Below are positions 49,931-61,074 of a DNA stretch of 64,000 nt, piece by piece. The DNA is from Limnephilus marmoratus. Lineage: Eukaryota; Arthropoda; Insecta; Trichoptera; Limnephilidae. Where the stretch lies: the NCBI GenBank assembly GCA_917880885.1, contig OU862920.1, forward strand, positions 42,877,019 through 42,941,018, read 5' to 3'. The position numbers and the translations under genes were made by a program. The notes beneath the pieces are model-generated. The model saw only the letters and a program-made list of their open reading frames with translations, searched no databases and had not been told where the DNA came from. Positions within the stretch are counted from its first letter, which is position 1. Every line of letters starts with the position of its first letter.

Positions 49931-49999
49931 TCACAAACAAACGTTTATGGCATTAGTTAATCACTGAATAATATAATATAATGTAAATTTGGTACAGAA

Positions 50000-50080
50000 A
50001 AATCAGAAAGAGATTTGGCCGCATCTAGGAATTGAACCCAGGTCTTTAGCCTTGTCGGGACTCTGCTCGATCTGCTTTTG
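50000..50080 (-). repeat. tRNA-related SINE fragment
   Basis: On the minus strand, GCAGATCGAGCAGAGTCCCG runs into GGGTTCAATTCC, a perfect B box. The 5' half of a tRNA is not present, so it is not a tRNA gene. Confidence 0.5.
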
Positions 50081-50652
50081 TGTTTCAAAATTTTTATTGA
50101 GAGTCGTTTAATATGGTTTTCAATGATTAAATATTACAGTTTGCGAGTTAATTTATTAATTTTATTTCAAAAATAAAAAAATGTTCATATTCTAAATTTA
50201 TGTATTTTTAAATTCATCTATCTAAATATCGATTATGCTTGTTTGAATGAATGTATGAATGAAATAGAAATTAACCCATTTCCCGACATCCGATCGAGCT
50301 GAAACATGGCAAATAGAGTTGTTGTTCATGACAATGAATTCTACCAACTGGTGGCAATCACGCACACACACACACAAACGCGGGACATATACGCTTTTCT
50401 CTGAAATTCGATGACATTACATCATTTAGGGCCAGTTGTTTCACAGAATTTTAACTTGGGACTTTCGAAAATTAACTTCGAAATTTGATTAATTGTGCAA
50501 ATTTAAATTGAAACACATTCGTTATTTGGCGCAGTTGGGAGCGTGGTTGACTCGAGTTCCTGGGTAGGAAGGTTCAGATTTCAGTAAAACCGAAATAAAG
50601 ATTTTTTCAGTTTCAAAAGACATTTGAAAGTAGAAATATTTTAGAAAAAAAT

Positions 50653-50876
50653 CAGTGTGTGCAGTTTACACGCGGTGAAACCTTCAGAAAAATAGAGTAA
50701 ACAAGAGTGGGGAGGCTACGAAGCAATGGACAAAAACGAGACCAATTATTCTATCTCATTGTCTCGCAGGTGAAATCATATAATTGTATGTGTTTGTCTC
50801 TTTTTAGTGTCGCTATTTTCCATTTCATCGAGTTTCAAATCACAACGGTATTAAAGAAGTTTTCGCTTCAATAAAA
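50653..50876 (+). repeat. Family B repeat, near complete
   Basis: Left end CAGTGTGTGCAGTTTACACG, middle 'GCTACGAAGCAATGGAC', right end GTTTTCGCTTCAA. A 10-bp stretch after CGCGGT is missing. Confidence 0.8.
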
Positions 50877-50879
50877 AAT

Positions 50880-51415
50880 TTAAGTATCGATTTTTTATTC
50901 AAATGCAAATCACAAGCACGTCACTATACAAGATTCCTTTGTGTGGTTTCTAGCAATCTGTGATAAATGTTGTTTTTTTTATTCACTGGAGCCATTTGTA
51001 TTATTGTTAACTTGTAGTTTAAAAAATTTCTAAACGTCATTTTTAGAAATCTGTGGTTTTTTTCAATCTTGAAATTGGTGCAAATGTACGAACGCCCCTG
51101 GTAACTATAACAAATGAAATTGGAATACGAAATTATTTATGGATTAGACTGGTAGGTAATCACCTAATTGCATTCACTAGCAAAAAATTTCATTTTATGT
51201 GTATGTTTTTGGCATGGGATTTGGACAAGAAGTTGTTGTGATTACTTGATATTTTAATATCCTAATTAGTTACATATTAAGAATCCATTGGTAGAATCCA
51301 TTCCTATCTCGACACATGTATATCCTAGTGAGGCAGGCATAAAAACTCAATGTACAAATATATAAAAATAATAATAAAAAAAATTGTATTTAGAATTCTA
51401 ATTGGGGTTGAAATA
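50880..51415. other. No feature recognised
   Basis: AT-rich; the 62-codon frame at 51053-51241 has no motif. Confidence 0.45.
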
Positions 51416-51420
51416 ATTCT

Positions 51421-51477
51421 TAGCTAAGCGTACTTCTTGATACGTATTGTATACGTATCAAGAAGTACGCTTAGCTA
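51421..51477. repeat. Perfect 27-bp inverted repeat, 3-nt centre
   Basis: 51421-51447 (TAGCTAAGCGTACTTCTTGA then TACGTAT) is the exact reverse complement of 51451-51477, with TGT between. The arms are unusually long for a random hairpin and show no mismatch. Confidence 0.92.
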
Positions 51478-51949
51478 CAGCAATGACGTGTTCCAAATGC
51501 ATGATGTTATTTTATTTGTTATGTACCGATTAGCCATTCACAATTTTTTGTTCTTAAATATATTATCGGATGAACGAGTCGCTGTCGCGGGTGTTCAAAT
51601 ATTTCCGGATTAGTATGACTATCGTTAACCTATAACTGTGGTTAATTGTTTTACTACCCGGTTTCGTTTTCGCTGAATACTTTTAATTAAAAATGAATGG
51701 TTGAAAAAGAAAAAGAGTCTTAATAAATCCCGTTTAACCATACACACACGAATATGCTACGTCTTCGTGTTAACATAAAAAAAATTGTCACAAAATAATG
51801 TACGTGTACCTTTGGCGTCGTCTTAATTTTTGATTTGACTACAAATCTCAAATTTGTTATTCATTGCTTAATTGTGCGTTAATGGAGAGTACACTAGAAA
51901 TAATTGCGATGATCTAGAAAATTCGGAAAATAATCAGTCAAATTAGTCG

Positions 51950-52385
51950 AATTTTTTGAACACAAGAACGAGTCGAAGAAGCGACCTGTTCTCATGTGAC
52001 AAATGTCAACCGTGTACAAATGTTGGGCACGCGTTTGGCGTGTTTCCCGACTATACACCGGTGCCGAAGGGATCAATGACGCTAATTCTTCGGAGCATTT
52101 TCTATTGTAATACCGGTAGAACAAGGATAGCAGTCTCACCCGACGCCTGTGCTCTAAAGATTGCAATCCTTCTATTAAGATGAGAGAATCTATCAAACGG
52201 ACCGCCTGTTTCTGCACAGTCATTTTTCAGGTATTTTGGAGCTCCAGACCAGAGTTATAGGGTTAGCAGTTATGTACTATTAAAGTATCTGCGGGCCCTG
52301 TACAGTACGCCCAGTTTTTGGGAGGCTAACTTTACTCTGGCTTCGATGGAGCCCCCATACCTGAGCTGGTCACTTAGGGTTACAC
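51950..52385 (-). pseudogene. Fragment of the 7507-11088 LINE ORF (RT C-terminus)
   Basis: On the minus strand the peptide VQKQAVRLIDS ... LEHRRRVRLLSLFYRYYN ... CHMRTGRFFDSFLCS closely follows residues about 860-950 of the intact LINE ORF. A small deletion near 52220-52260 and frame breaks are present. It abuts a plus-strand LINE-derived element exactly at 52385/52386. Confidence 0.85.
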
Positions 52386-52765
52386 CGTGTGGGTACCGCC
52401 GCTAATTTAACGGTTTATCGGTTAAACAACACCTCTGCCATAGGTCAATCCAAGTGGTTCACTACGTTTGGTGACTTAGAAGGGGGGGGGGGTTTATCGA
52501 GTGAGGTGTGTTCAGATCTGGGCCTGATCGGGAGGGGCTGGTTGGGAAGACTCTTTGACTTCTCCAGCATGTCTCCCTCGAACTCTCATCTTGCACCTCA
52601 GCGGGAGGGATGAATTCATACGTCTATCATTCCTGGATACACTGACAATTCTACCCACTTCTCATACCTTTTTTCTTCCCAGAACTTCTTCACCTTCATT
52701 TTCTTAAAAATACCCCCCTACATAGCATCTCCAATTATTTTCCTCGGGGCGTCCTGAATAGGGTT
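52386..52765 (+). mobile_element. LINE-derived non-autonomous element
   Basis: Leader part (GTGGGTACCGCCGCT, GTGGTTCACTACGTTTGGTG) then a polypyrimidine region and the 3' part (ACATAGCATCTCC, TTTTCCTCGGGGCGTCC). A G-run of nine lies at about 52483. Confidence 0.75.
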
Positions 52766-52787
52766 AATGAATAAAAATAATTACCTA

Positions 52788-53298
52788 CAGTGTGCAATTC
52801 ACACGCGGTAGACGTGAAATCTTCAGAAAACTGAAGTAGGCAAGAGTACGTAGCCACTTTTCCATACTTTGGTCGTCGAATTCCAGTGCACCTTTTCCTA
52901 TTCGTTTGGTCATCTTATTAGTAATTGTGTTTTTTTCTTCGGAGTCGCTAGATGTCGCAATCTTTTGTGTTTTCTTTGCCTCTTCATTGTAGAGTGGTTT
53001 AAAGATTGGATTGGATTTTTGGTTTTCATCGGATTCGATCCTTGGTGTACTGAATGTCTAGCCGCTCATGTTGTTCAGGCGCTTTATATCATTAGACCAC
53101 AGGAGACTTGCGTGGAACTGTGAATTTATCGTATTATATTGGAACCGAGAATACGTGAATTAAATAAATATTTTATTGTTATCTCATTCTCTCGCAGGCT
53201 AAATCTTGTAGATGTAGTGTGTTTGTCTCTTTTTAGTGTGGCTCTTTTTCGTTTCATCGAGTTTCAAATCACAACAGTGCTAAAGAAGTTTTCAATTA
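52788..53298 (+). repeat. Family B composite with a 320-bp foreign middle
   Basis: The left end (CAGTGTGCAATTCACACG ... GTAGGCAAGAGTA) stops at about 52850. The right half resumes at about 53173 (ATCTCATTCTCTCGCAGGC). The middle includes an 84-codon frame (52869-53123, ending RPQETCVEL) and an AATAAATAAAT stretch. Its last 95 bp match 47366-47470. Confidence 0.7.
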
Positions 53299-53664
53299 AA
53301 AAATAAATAAAATATCCAAAAATGTAGTTAAATGAGGTTTTATTTACCTGAATCGTTTCTCTTAACGTACAGGTAATAGACTAGTACCTATTTGTGCCAC
53401 GAGACCCAGATGTGGTGACTATTACGACAGAATTGGTTTCCTTTGACGACGTCTACAAGTAAATGTATTCCATGCGTTGGTAATTTCTACTTGGTGCGGT
53501 TTTATTTTTATTTTTATTTTTCAAGTTTTATTGATTTTGAATGCCCATTCCTCCTACGCTCTACTTAACTTCGGTTGACGAAATAGAAAAATAATTATCT
53601 TAAAATACGTTATTAAAAAATTACTTAGTTTAGGGTAAAATGGGAGGGTTTAATAATAAAAATT

Positions 53665-53942
53665 TCGTGTGTAGTTTACACGCGGTAGAAGCGAAACTTT
53701 ACCAAAATGATCTCAACCAAAAAAAAATAAAAATGAGGTCATAATCAAAGCGACCAATGAACTCAAACCTCGCGCAATTTCCGTTTCATATCTCAACCAA
53801 TAGGAGCCTTTAAAAGTGACATCATTATCAAAGCGGCCGATGAGCGCAGTTGATGCGTCGCAGGTGCACTAATCGTCGTTTCCGTTTCACCCGAAATCCA
53901 AATCACAGACGCGCTATAGAAGTTTCACTCCAAAAAATCTTT
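53665..53942 (+). repeat. Family B' subtype, intact reference copy
   Basis: Starts GTAGTTTACACGCGGTAGAAG and ends CTATAGAAGTTTCACTCC. The middle (CTCAACCAATAGGAGCC, AAAGTGACATCATTATC) differs from the main family but is shared with 2398-2532 and 36030-36075. Confidence 0.75.
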
Positions 53943-54289
53943 GGGATGTATATTGTTTTGAGTCCTTGCAACTTTTGTATAAAATAACTCAGTAGGTACA
54001 GCTTAACACGTTAACCTTTGCAGTCGGTGGCATCACCACCATAAACATTTCCGACGCAATAAGCTATGAATTTTTAACTGTTGAATTTAATTTTGGTTTT
54101 TTTTAATTGAATGAATGTGTCCGATAGAGCTAAAATTCGAAATATAGACTCGTTGTCGATGACAATACATTCTTCGTATTTCTCTGAAAATTGATGACAT
54201 CAGGTACGTCACTCAACTCATGATTTAACACGGACAGTAGCGCGGTTGATTCCTATCACTGAGTAGGAAGGTTCAATCTTCAGTCAATC

Positions 54290-54540
54290 TTTTTTTTAAG
54301 TGAAACTTCTTTAGCCCCGTTAGTGATTTGAAAATAGGATGAAACGGAAATGCGTCACTGAAATTTATTATTTGGCGAGAATCCAATAGCGCAGCGGTAA
54401 GGCGCTCGACAAGTCTCAGCGGCCAGAGAGACAGTCATCCAGCGAACGTATGTACGAATACTACGAAATCAAAAAAATAAACATTTTTATTTTTGTGAAA
54501 TCAATATCCAATCTACAAAACCACTTTAAAATAAACGGCG
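54290..54540 (-). repeat. Family B, tRNA-box subtype, partial
   Basis: Starts TTTTTAAGTGAAACTTCTTTAGC. The middle has CCAATAGCGCAGCGGTAAGG (A-box-like), and it continues to 'AATCAATATCCAATCT'. The terminal GTGTG hairpin is missing. Confidence 0.7.
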
Positions 54541-54599
54541 GCTCCATCTCACAAGGCTAGTTGAGTAGAGGTGAAATGCAATTGATGTCTGATCCGCAG

Positions 54600-54652
54600 G
54601 CGCCTAAGCAAAGAGCCGCATGCGGTTCACGAGCCGCAGATTCCCACCACTG
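54600..54652 (-). repeat. Possible hAT end fragment
   Basis: Read inversely, CAGTGGTGGGAATCTGCGGC followed by CTCGTGAACCGCATGCGGCTC resembles a common hAT terminus. No partner end was found. Confidence 0.35.
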
Positions 54653-55304
54653 GGCTAAGGTAATGGTATGTTCGTTCGATAGTTCCTTGTTGGGCCGCCT
54701 GCGAAGTTAATTTTCAAGCTCTAATTAGTCACATGGTATGAAGTTTCATCAAGCGATACCCACATAACGCATTTATCGCTCATACCGCGAAAGTCTATGG
54801 GACTATTAATGATAATAATCAACCCCTTAAGGCTCTGCAACCGGGCCCGAAAAGAAGAAGATGGAGAGATACGAAATTACGAAAGTTAGTAGAGCGCTAA
54901 CATTTACAGCGACAAAATCGATGCGAAAATTGCGAATATATTTAATAAAACACGACTCGTTTAAAATAGAGCAAAAATCTCAATCATCAAAAATCAGCAA
55001 TTCAAGAAACACCGTGAATTTTTTCATACATATAACTTGTAAAATAACTGAAACAAACGTGTTAATAATAATTTTTGGAGCATACTTTGCGATTTTTTTC
55101 TATCGAGGGAATTTTATATAATTTGCGTTTCAGGCAAAGTCTAGATATTATCTTCAAGAATAACATCTATTTTTTAAGAGCTTTAAAACTTAACGTGTTT
55201 AAGGGAAATATGTAATAAATCGGTACAAATCCGGGTTGCGGGCCCTTAAAGGCTTACAGAATTCAATACTTAGTTTATATGAAAATACTACACAAATTTC
55301 GACC

Positions 55305-55420
55305 AGGCGTCGTGAGTTCAATTTCTCGGCTGGTCAAATTCTCCATCACGAAACAGTGATGTACAGTAGGACGTTTTCAAACATTATCAGGTTGTTCGTA
55401 ATCCGGGAATAATCACAGTG
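55305..55420 (+). repeat. tRNA-like SINE fragment (family F)
   Basis: GCGTCGTGAGTTCAATTTCTC followed by GGCTGGTC carries a B-box-like site. The downstream sequence is not repeated elsewhere here. Confidence 0.45.
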
Positions 55421-55477
55421 TGTTTTATCTGCTACATTTCTGACGACATGGGGATCAGAACTCTGACAAATTATCAG

Positions 55478-56408
55478 AGTGTGTAATTCACACGCGGTAA
55501 AAGTGAAACCTTCAGTATACTAAAATAGACAAGAGTGGGGAGGCTACGAATCACCGCACAAAGAGGAGACCTATTATACTATCTCTTTCTTTTGCAGGTT
55601 AAATCCTGTACATATATCGCACACCTAGATAAAGAGTAGTACAACTCAAAATACCTCTTTTTTCAGGAACAGCAAAAAACGTTTTACTCAATTTCTATTT
55701 GACTGATTAAAAATATTGTTATATGATATTGTATGTTATTTTACTAAGATATTTATTTGCTTAGTTTTTTAACCATCAAATTCACGTGTCACGCGTTTAT
55801 TAATTAGTTTCGTGTTATTTTAGTATTTGTGACAAAATCATTGTTTAATAATTTTATCAACTCAAATTGATTTCATATTAGTGATAAATTTTGAATTAAT
55901 TCGCTCTTATTCTGTATATTTTGTTTTATAATCTTCACATTACCGGAGTAAGTGGAATTGATATATAGAACGCCCGAGAACCAAGACAAGTTCAATCACG
56001 AATACCAAATCAACTCAAAATATTCACGCACTATGACTCACGAATACAAGACTAAGTCGAAATAATTCAGTATTTGTGCGTATTGACAGCACCTTCCCCT
56101 ACAGCTGGTATGTCGTAACTGGTGATGCTTTACTATTGTTGGTGGGGGTTTTCATAGAGAAATTCAGACAGACTGACTTAAGTGCCATGTACAATATTAT
56201 TGATGGAGATTTTTAAACAGGTGTCTTTGTGGTTTGTGTAGTTTTCGACGCAGATTCCGAAAATGGCAATAACTCGATTTTGGATTATTTCGAGTTGTGC
56301 TATTCTTTATCTAGGTGTGCGATATGTGTTTGTCTCTTTTTAGTGTAGCAATTTTTCGTTTAAACAAGTTTCAAATCACACCGGTGCTAAAGAAGTTTTC
56401 ATTTCAAA
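55478..56408 (+). repeat. Family B repeat, split by a 704-bp element
   Basis: The left part ends at CTGTACATATAT (55617) and the right part starts ATATGTGTTTGTCTC (56322). Removing the insert and one ATAT restores the family sequence without gap. Confidence 0.85.
55618..56321. mobile_element. Unclassified TIR transposon, 704 bp, in family B
   Basis: Inverted ends start CGCACACCTAGATAAAGA on both sides and match for about 35 bp with few differences. The flank is ATAT on both sides; because CGATAT is symmetric the duplication could also be TA with a one-base longer TIR. No transposase frame is visible. Confidence 0.85.
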
Positions 56409-56737
56409 TAAATAAAAAATCTCTTTGACTCTCTAGTTATTTTACTCTATCTATAGAAAAAAATGTTAAATATGTGTACGGTAATCAATATTTATTAAGT
56501 CAGTTTCTACGATTCCATGTGCCTATATGAATTGCGTGTGTTCTCCCACATTTTATATTCGTATGTAATAAATTGGATTATCCACGAATTTCGTCTCGTA
56601 ACAGTCGCCTACAATAGATTGGTATTTAACGTCGTAACACATGATACATTATTATATTTATAGTTACCTATTGCTATTTGATAAGAATCTTCCATTGTTC
56701 ATTTATTTATGGGACGCCTGTAGAGGTTTTACAAATA

Positions 56738-57695
56738 CAGGGTGTCCCAAAAGAAAGTTGATATTTGTTTTGCTTTCTGTGTGAACGCAACTTTTCCGAG
56801 GGGCGCGGGGGGTATGTCAATCAGTAGTCTGGCTCTTGGGAATTTAGTCGCTGTGAAGCATTTCTCGGGAGCGACCGCGCGTTGTGCGTGCGTGAGTTTT
56901 ACAAAAATGGTGATTCGGCGACTGTAGCGCGTAGAAGATTCTGCAATATTTGAGGTTTTCGTCAATTCAATGATGCGCCAAGCATTTCTCTCGTTCAAAA
57001 ATGGGTCAAAACGTTTGAAGAGATCGGTACAACGCTGGCAAAACCAAAATCCGGGCGACTAAGGTCATCGAGAACGGTAGAAAACGTAGAGAGTGTTTAT
57101 CAGTCTTTTCGTGACGACTCAAACTTTTCGATTCGGAAGCGCGCAAGTGCTGTAAATGTGCAAAGATCATCATTACACAGCATTTTGCACAAAGACCTAA
57201 TGCTGCACCTTTACAAACTTACTGGCTATAAACAAAGAACATGGTTCCAGCAAGACGGAGCAACATTACATACGTCCAATACGTCTCTGCCCATGAGTTC
57301 GTGAAATTTTCCCTGGAAAATTGATCTCCAGTAGAGGTGACATAAATTGGTCTCCTCGTGGTCCTGACCTAACCCCTATGGACTTTTTCCTGTGGGGTTA
57401 TCTCAAATCTAAAGTGTTCGCCAAAACTCCGATTTCCCTGATGCAATTAAAAGAAAATATCCGTCACGAAATGGCAGCCATCACGAAACCTACCTGGCGA
57501 GCCGTCATAAGAAATTTAACTCTTCGATTAAATGAATGCCGCGAACGTGAGGGTTTACATTTGGACGATATTATTTTTCAGAAATAAATTCCCAAATTGT
57601 GTATTTTAGTATTTAATAAACATTTTTTTTGATAGAACCCTTACTTTTTTTTAAAATCGATCCACTAAATATAAACTTTCTTTTGGGACACCCTG
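56738..57695 (+). mobile_element. Internally deleted mariner-type element, 958 bp
   Basis: TIRs CAGGGTGTCCCAAAAGAAAG at both ends with TA duplications (56736-56737 and 57696-57697). The interior holds a broken transposase. Confidence 0.95.
56895..57590 (+). pseudogene. Mariner-type transposase, broken
   Basis: The N-terminal DNA-binding part reads NGDSATVARRRFC, then after an in-frame stop GFRQFNDAPSISLVQKWVK ... SGRLRSSRTVENV ... SIRKRASAVNVQRSSLHSIL. The catalytic part resumes abruptly with TWFQQDGATLHTS (second catalytic Asp). Further on are GDINWSPRGPDLTPMDFFLW (third acidic residue region) and the usual C-terminus ending LDDIIFQK. The stretch that should hold the first catalytic Asp is deleted at about 57218-57238, and there are further stops and a frameshift near 57290. 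It cannot be active. Confidence 0.92.
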
Positions 57696-57825
57696 TATAA
57701 CTATTGATGTCTTTTAATAATTGGATAAAAGTAGAAATAGATATTCGTAAAAAAGGGGATTAGTTTCAAATGTGCTGATATTAGGTAAGAAATGTAAAAA
57801 AATGACTTGCTTATTTATGGGTTTA

Positions 57826-58290
57826 CTAGCTGGGGTAGGCGGCTTCGCTCAGGGAGTTAATATGAGATTGCGAACTGACGTTGCAAGTTGCAACCCACGA
57901 CGGATCTTTTAGGTAGCTCCACCCATACAAAAAGGCTTTTAATAGTCCACGATTTTCCAGAACTTTCCACAACATTCGAGAGTGTTCTGGAATGTTCTAC
58001 AATGATGTTCCCGATTCCCTATTCCCAAACATTCCACAACCCTCCAGAATGTACCAGGATGTTGTGGAATGCTCTCGAATATTCTACAATGTTATGGACT
58101 GTTCTAGAACTTTTTAAAGGGCGAAACTTTCAGTCCTGTAGTATCTGTAGTATCTTCAAAAGCACGTCCTTCAGGTAAAAACGGGTACCTTCTTCATGGA
58201 TGGGGGATACGGGACCACACCATATAACTCTCTTGATCATACCGGAACTCGTTTCTGAGTTAGCGGGACGCACGCTTTTGTATTGTACTT
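57826..58290 (-). mobile_element. Helitron-like element with heat-shock-element-like arrays
   Basis: The plus strand begins A|CTAGCTGGGGTAGGCGGCTTCG, the inverse of a Helitron 3' end. Two TTC/GAA-rich arrays lie at 57950-58020 and 58055-58110, roughly inverted to each other. They include TTC-TG-GAA-TG-TTC at 57985-57997. The sequence after the arrays (CGGAACTCGTTTCTGAGTTAG) is Helitron-like. The 5' end is not defined. Confidence 0.6.
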
Positions 58291-58381
58291 TCTTTTATAA
58301 CACATATTGATTATTGTGTAAATAAATTGATGATATTACTAAATATTTTACCTTCTACATAATTTTTCTCTTTTCTTTTCG

Positions 58382-58735
58382 AAATGAAACTTCTTTAGCC
58401 CCGATAGTGATTTTAAATTCGGATGAAACGGAAATGCGTCAAAAAAAAATATTATTTGACGTGTCGTCGGTTCTAATATAATGCGGTAAATTCACGCGTC
58501 AGCGCGGGCCCTTCGATAGCGCAGTGGGGAAGGCGCTTTACAAGTCTCAGTGTCCAAGAAGACAGATATCCTACGAAGTCAAAAAAAAAAAAATATATTT
58601 ATATTTTTGTGAAATCAATATCCAATCTTCAAACTACTTAAAAGAAACAGGCAAAAGAAAAGAATGTGACGTCTAGCGACTTTCTAGTTTCACTTCTACC
58701 GCGTGTGAATTACACGCTCTGATTTTTTTAGTCTT
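58382..58735 (-). repeat. Family B, tRNA-box subtype, complete
   Basis: Same layout as 34897-35248: GAAATGAAACTTCTTTAGC start, TCGATAGCGCAGTGGGGAAG box, A-run, 'AATCAATATCCAATCTTC', and end CTACCGCGTGTGAATTACAC. Confidence 0.78.
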
Positions 58736-58739
58736 TTTT

Positions 58740-59585
58740 TTTCTTTTCACTACTCTGTTAATAAATTTTATCTTTAAAATATACTATTATAATGTACCAT
58801 TGCTACTAACCTAATGTATAATTTACACTATATACCATAAAATCACCAATTTCGGTTGTCCATGAGTTTGTCCTGCGTTTAAAAATGATTCAACTTTTAA
58901 ATTGGAACAAAATATTTGAAGAAGTCCGACAAGTAATAAAGTAATTACATAATTTTCATATTAATTTTCATAATTGTCAAATTTTTTTGCAAGAATTTAG
59001 AATACTCCGTGATTTTTACGCTACAGAAAAAATGATGCCCAATAAACAGAAAAGCAACCATTTAAGGCATTGCAATTACTGCACAAACTCGGGACAATAA
59101 CTTGACATTAGAAGAACATCGCTGAAACATAAACCTGTGTAAACCAACTTAAGATTTTTAAAGATATTCTGCAGCAAGCGATAATTTACTGGTAAATTTA
59201 TGTAGCTCTGTGTCAAAGCATGCAATCGAAACCGACAGAAAGTTATTGCCTTGTCAAAACCATCTATAAATCTTGCAAAACGAATAAACATCCTTATAAA
59301 TGTGATAGTACGTCATCTCATAATTATTTAAGACGAAAAACCTTTGTAATTAATTTAATGAAATTATCGATATTTTATTCACTTACGTAGTAGTAATGAA
59401 AGTACGTATATATATATATAGTATTGTTTGGTTTTTATGTAGTATTATTCGTTGCCGTATTTACGGAGGCCACAATCGAATTAAACTAATACCACCTCAA
59501 CCTAAGCCAGGACACTTAAGTTGGCCTCTTGTTTATATTAGTAGGTAGAATAATAATTCAAACATTATTAGAACAATTCTCTTTT
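58740..59585. other. No feature recognised
   Basis: AT-rich, including a short TA microsatellite at 59406-59420. Confidence 0.45.
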
Positions 59586-59588
59586 TAA

Positions 59589-59792
59589 CCCCCGACGCAA
59601 GGAGCGGTTATAAGTTTGACTTTCTGTGTGTCTGTCTGTGTATGTGTGTCTGTCTGTGGCTCCTAAACGAATGGACCGATTACAATGCGGTTTTTTAGTT
59701 TGAAAGTTGAGGTGATCGAAGTGGTTCTTAGCTACAATTCATGAAAATCTGTTCAGGCGTTTCAAGATCATCATCTCTTTTTGTGTCGGGGG
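59589..59792. mobile_element. Small TIR element, 204 bp
   Basis: Ends CCCCCGACGCAA and TTGTGTCGGGGG (one mismatch), with a TCTG/TGTG-rich tract near the left. No clear target duplication. Confidence 0.5.
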
Positions 59793-59799
59793 TTGTATA

Positions 59800-60540
59800 A
59801 AATTTTGAAAATTTTACTTATTACCACCATTGCAACAATATAAAACCAAATTTCGTAATCAAATTATTATAAATTTTTAAGGTTACTCCCGTCAATGTAA
59901 TGTATCATTGAAAAAGACGATAAAGCTAATATTTAAACGAAATATGAAAAAGAACAATACTCTACAATAAAAAAGAGAAATAAAAATATAACGGACACAA
60001 CTGGGACTTACCGGATAGGGCGCCTTACAAATTTGGCTACTGATACCTCTTTTTTTGTCTATCTCAAATTTCAAATTTCTAAAATGAACAATAGTATCTT
60101 CTACTATTATTTTCTCGTATTAATGGCAGCTACCTTTTTAAGTCGAAACAATTGTTCGAGGAAGTGTAACCTAGACAATGTCTGGGATAAATTTAAAATA
60201 AATCGATATAATCGAATTTTTTCTAAAAGTCAAAATTAATATTAAATTTAACTTTTAATTATAAACGAAATATGAAAAAGAACAAGACACAGAAAAATAT
60301 AGGAAACAACGATCGCAACTGGGACTAATATAATCACCTATAAACCGTTCTACCTAATATAACCAGGAACTTCAGTATTTAATCAGTTTAAAATGTTTTA
60401 ATGACATATCTGCTTATTTCGTAAGACAGGTACACAGAGTACGATTTTAGATTTTCACGACCAAAAATTATTTTAGGAGCGATATTGGCGACACGGTATC
60501 GCTCCTAAGTAGATAAGTACTAACATCACCCCTAACTATT
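59800..60540. other. No feature recognised
   Basis: AT-rich. A related phrase (AACGAAATATGAAAAAGAAC) occurs at 59936 and 60264, the only internal repeat noticed. Confidence 0.45.
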
Positions 60541-60544
60541 ACAC

Positions 60545-60632
60545 ATCTGCCCTGATGATGGACACTGCAACGCTGTCCGAAACGTTGGTTAAAGAAGGAG
60601 GTAGCGCAACACGGCATAATACCCCAAAAACT
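60545..60632 (+). repeat. Single arm of the 19117 palindrome repeat
   Basis: CTGCCCTGATGATGGACACT ... CCGAAACGTTGGTTAAAGAA ... CACGGCATAATACCCC matches 19256-19336 with a few substitutions. Confidence 0.85.
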
Positions 60633-61074
60633 AATTACAAGAGGTACACAGAGTGTCTTAATTATAACATGTTCATTTATAAGGTTCATTTATAATGTTA
60701 GGATCTTATATAAATGAAACGGCTAACATGAATCGGTGTCCTGGCCTATTTTGAGATGGTTTTAGTTAAACCACACATCTGCTCCCCTTACCAAGAAATT
60801 TTCGTTTTGAGTAAAGCAGGTTTTACAAAAACTTAGACCCTTATCATAACTTTTAATTGAAGTGACATGACGTTGCGAGCGAATAGTTTCATAAATCTAT
60901 TCTTTCCAGGCAGAAAAGGTAGTAAAATTTTCATGGCACCACACACATTTCACCATTTTCGAGTGTTTGTGAGACATCTATACCGTACATAATGTTAAAG
61001 ATAAATGTGTAAACTCCTTTTTTATGAATGTAATGATGATAATTTTGCAAAGGATTATATAGATTTCATTTCAT

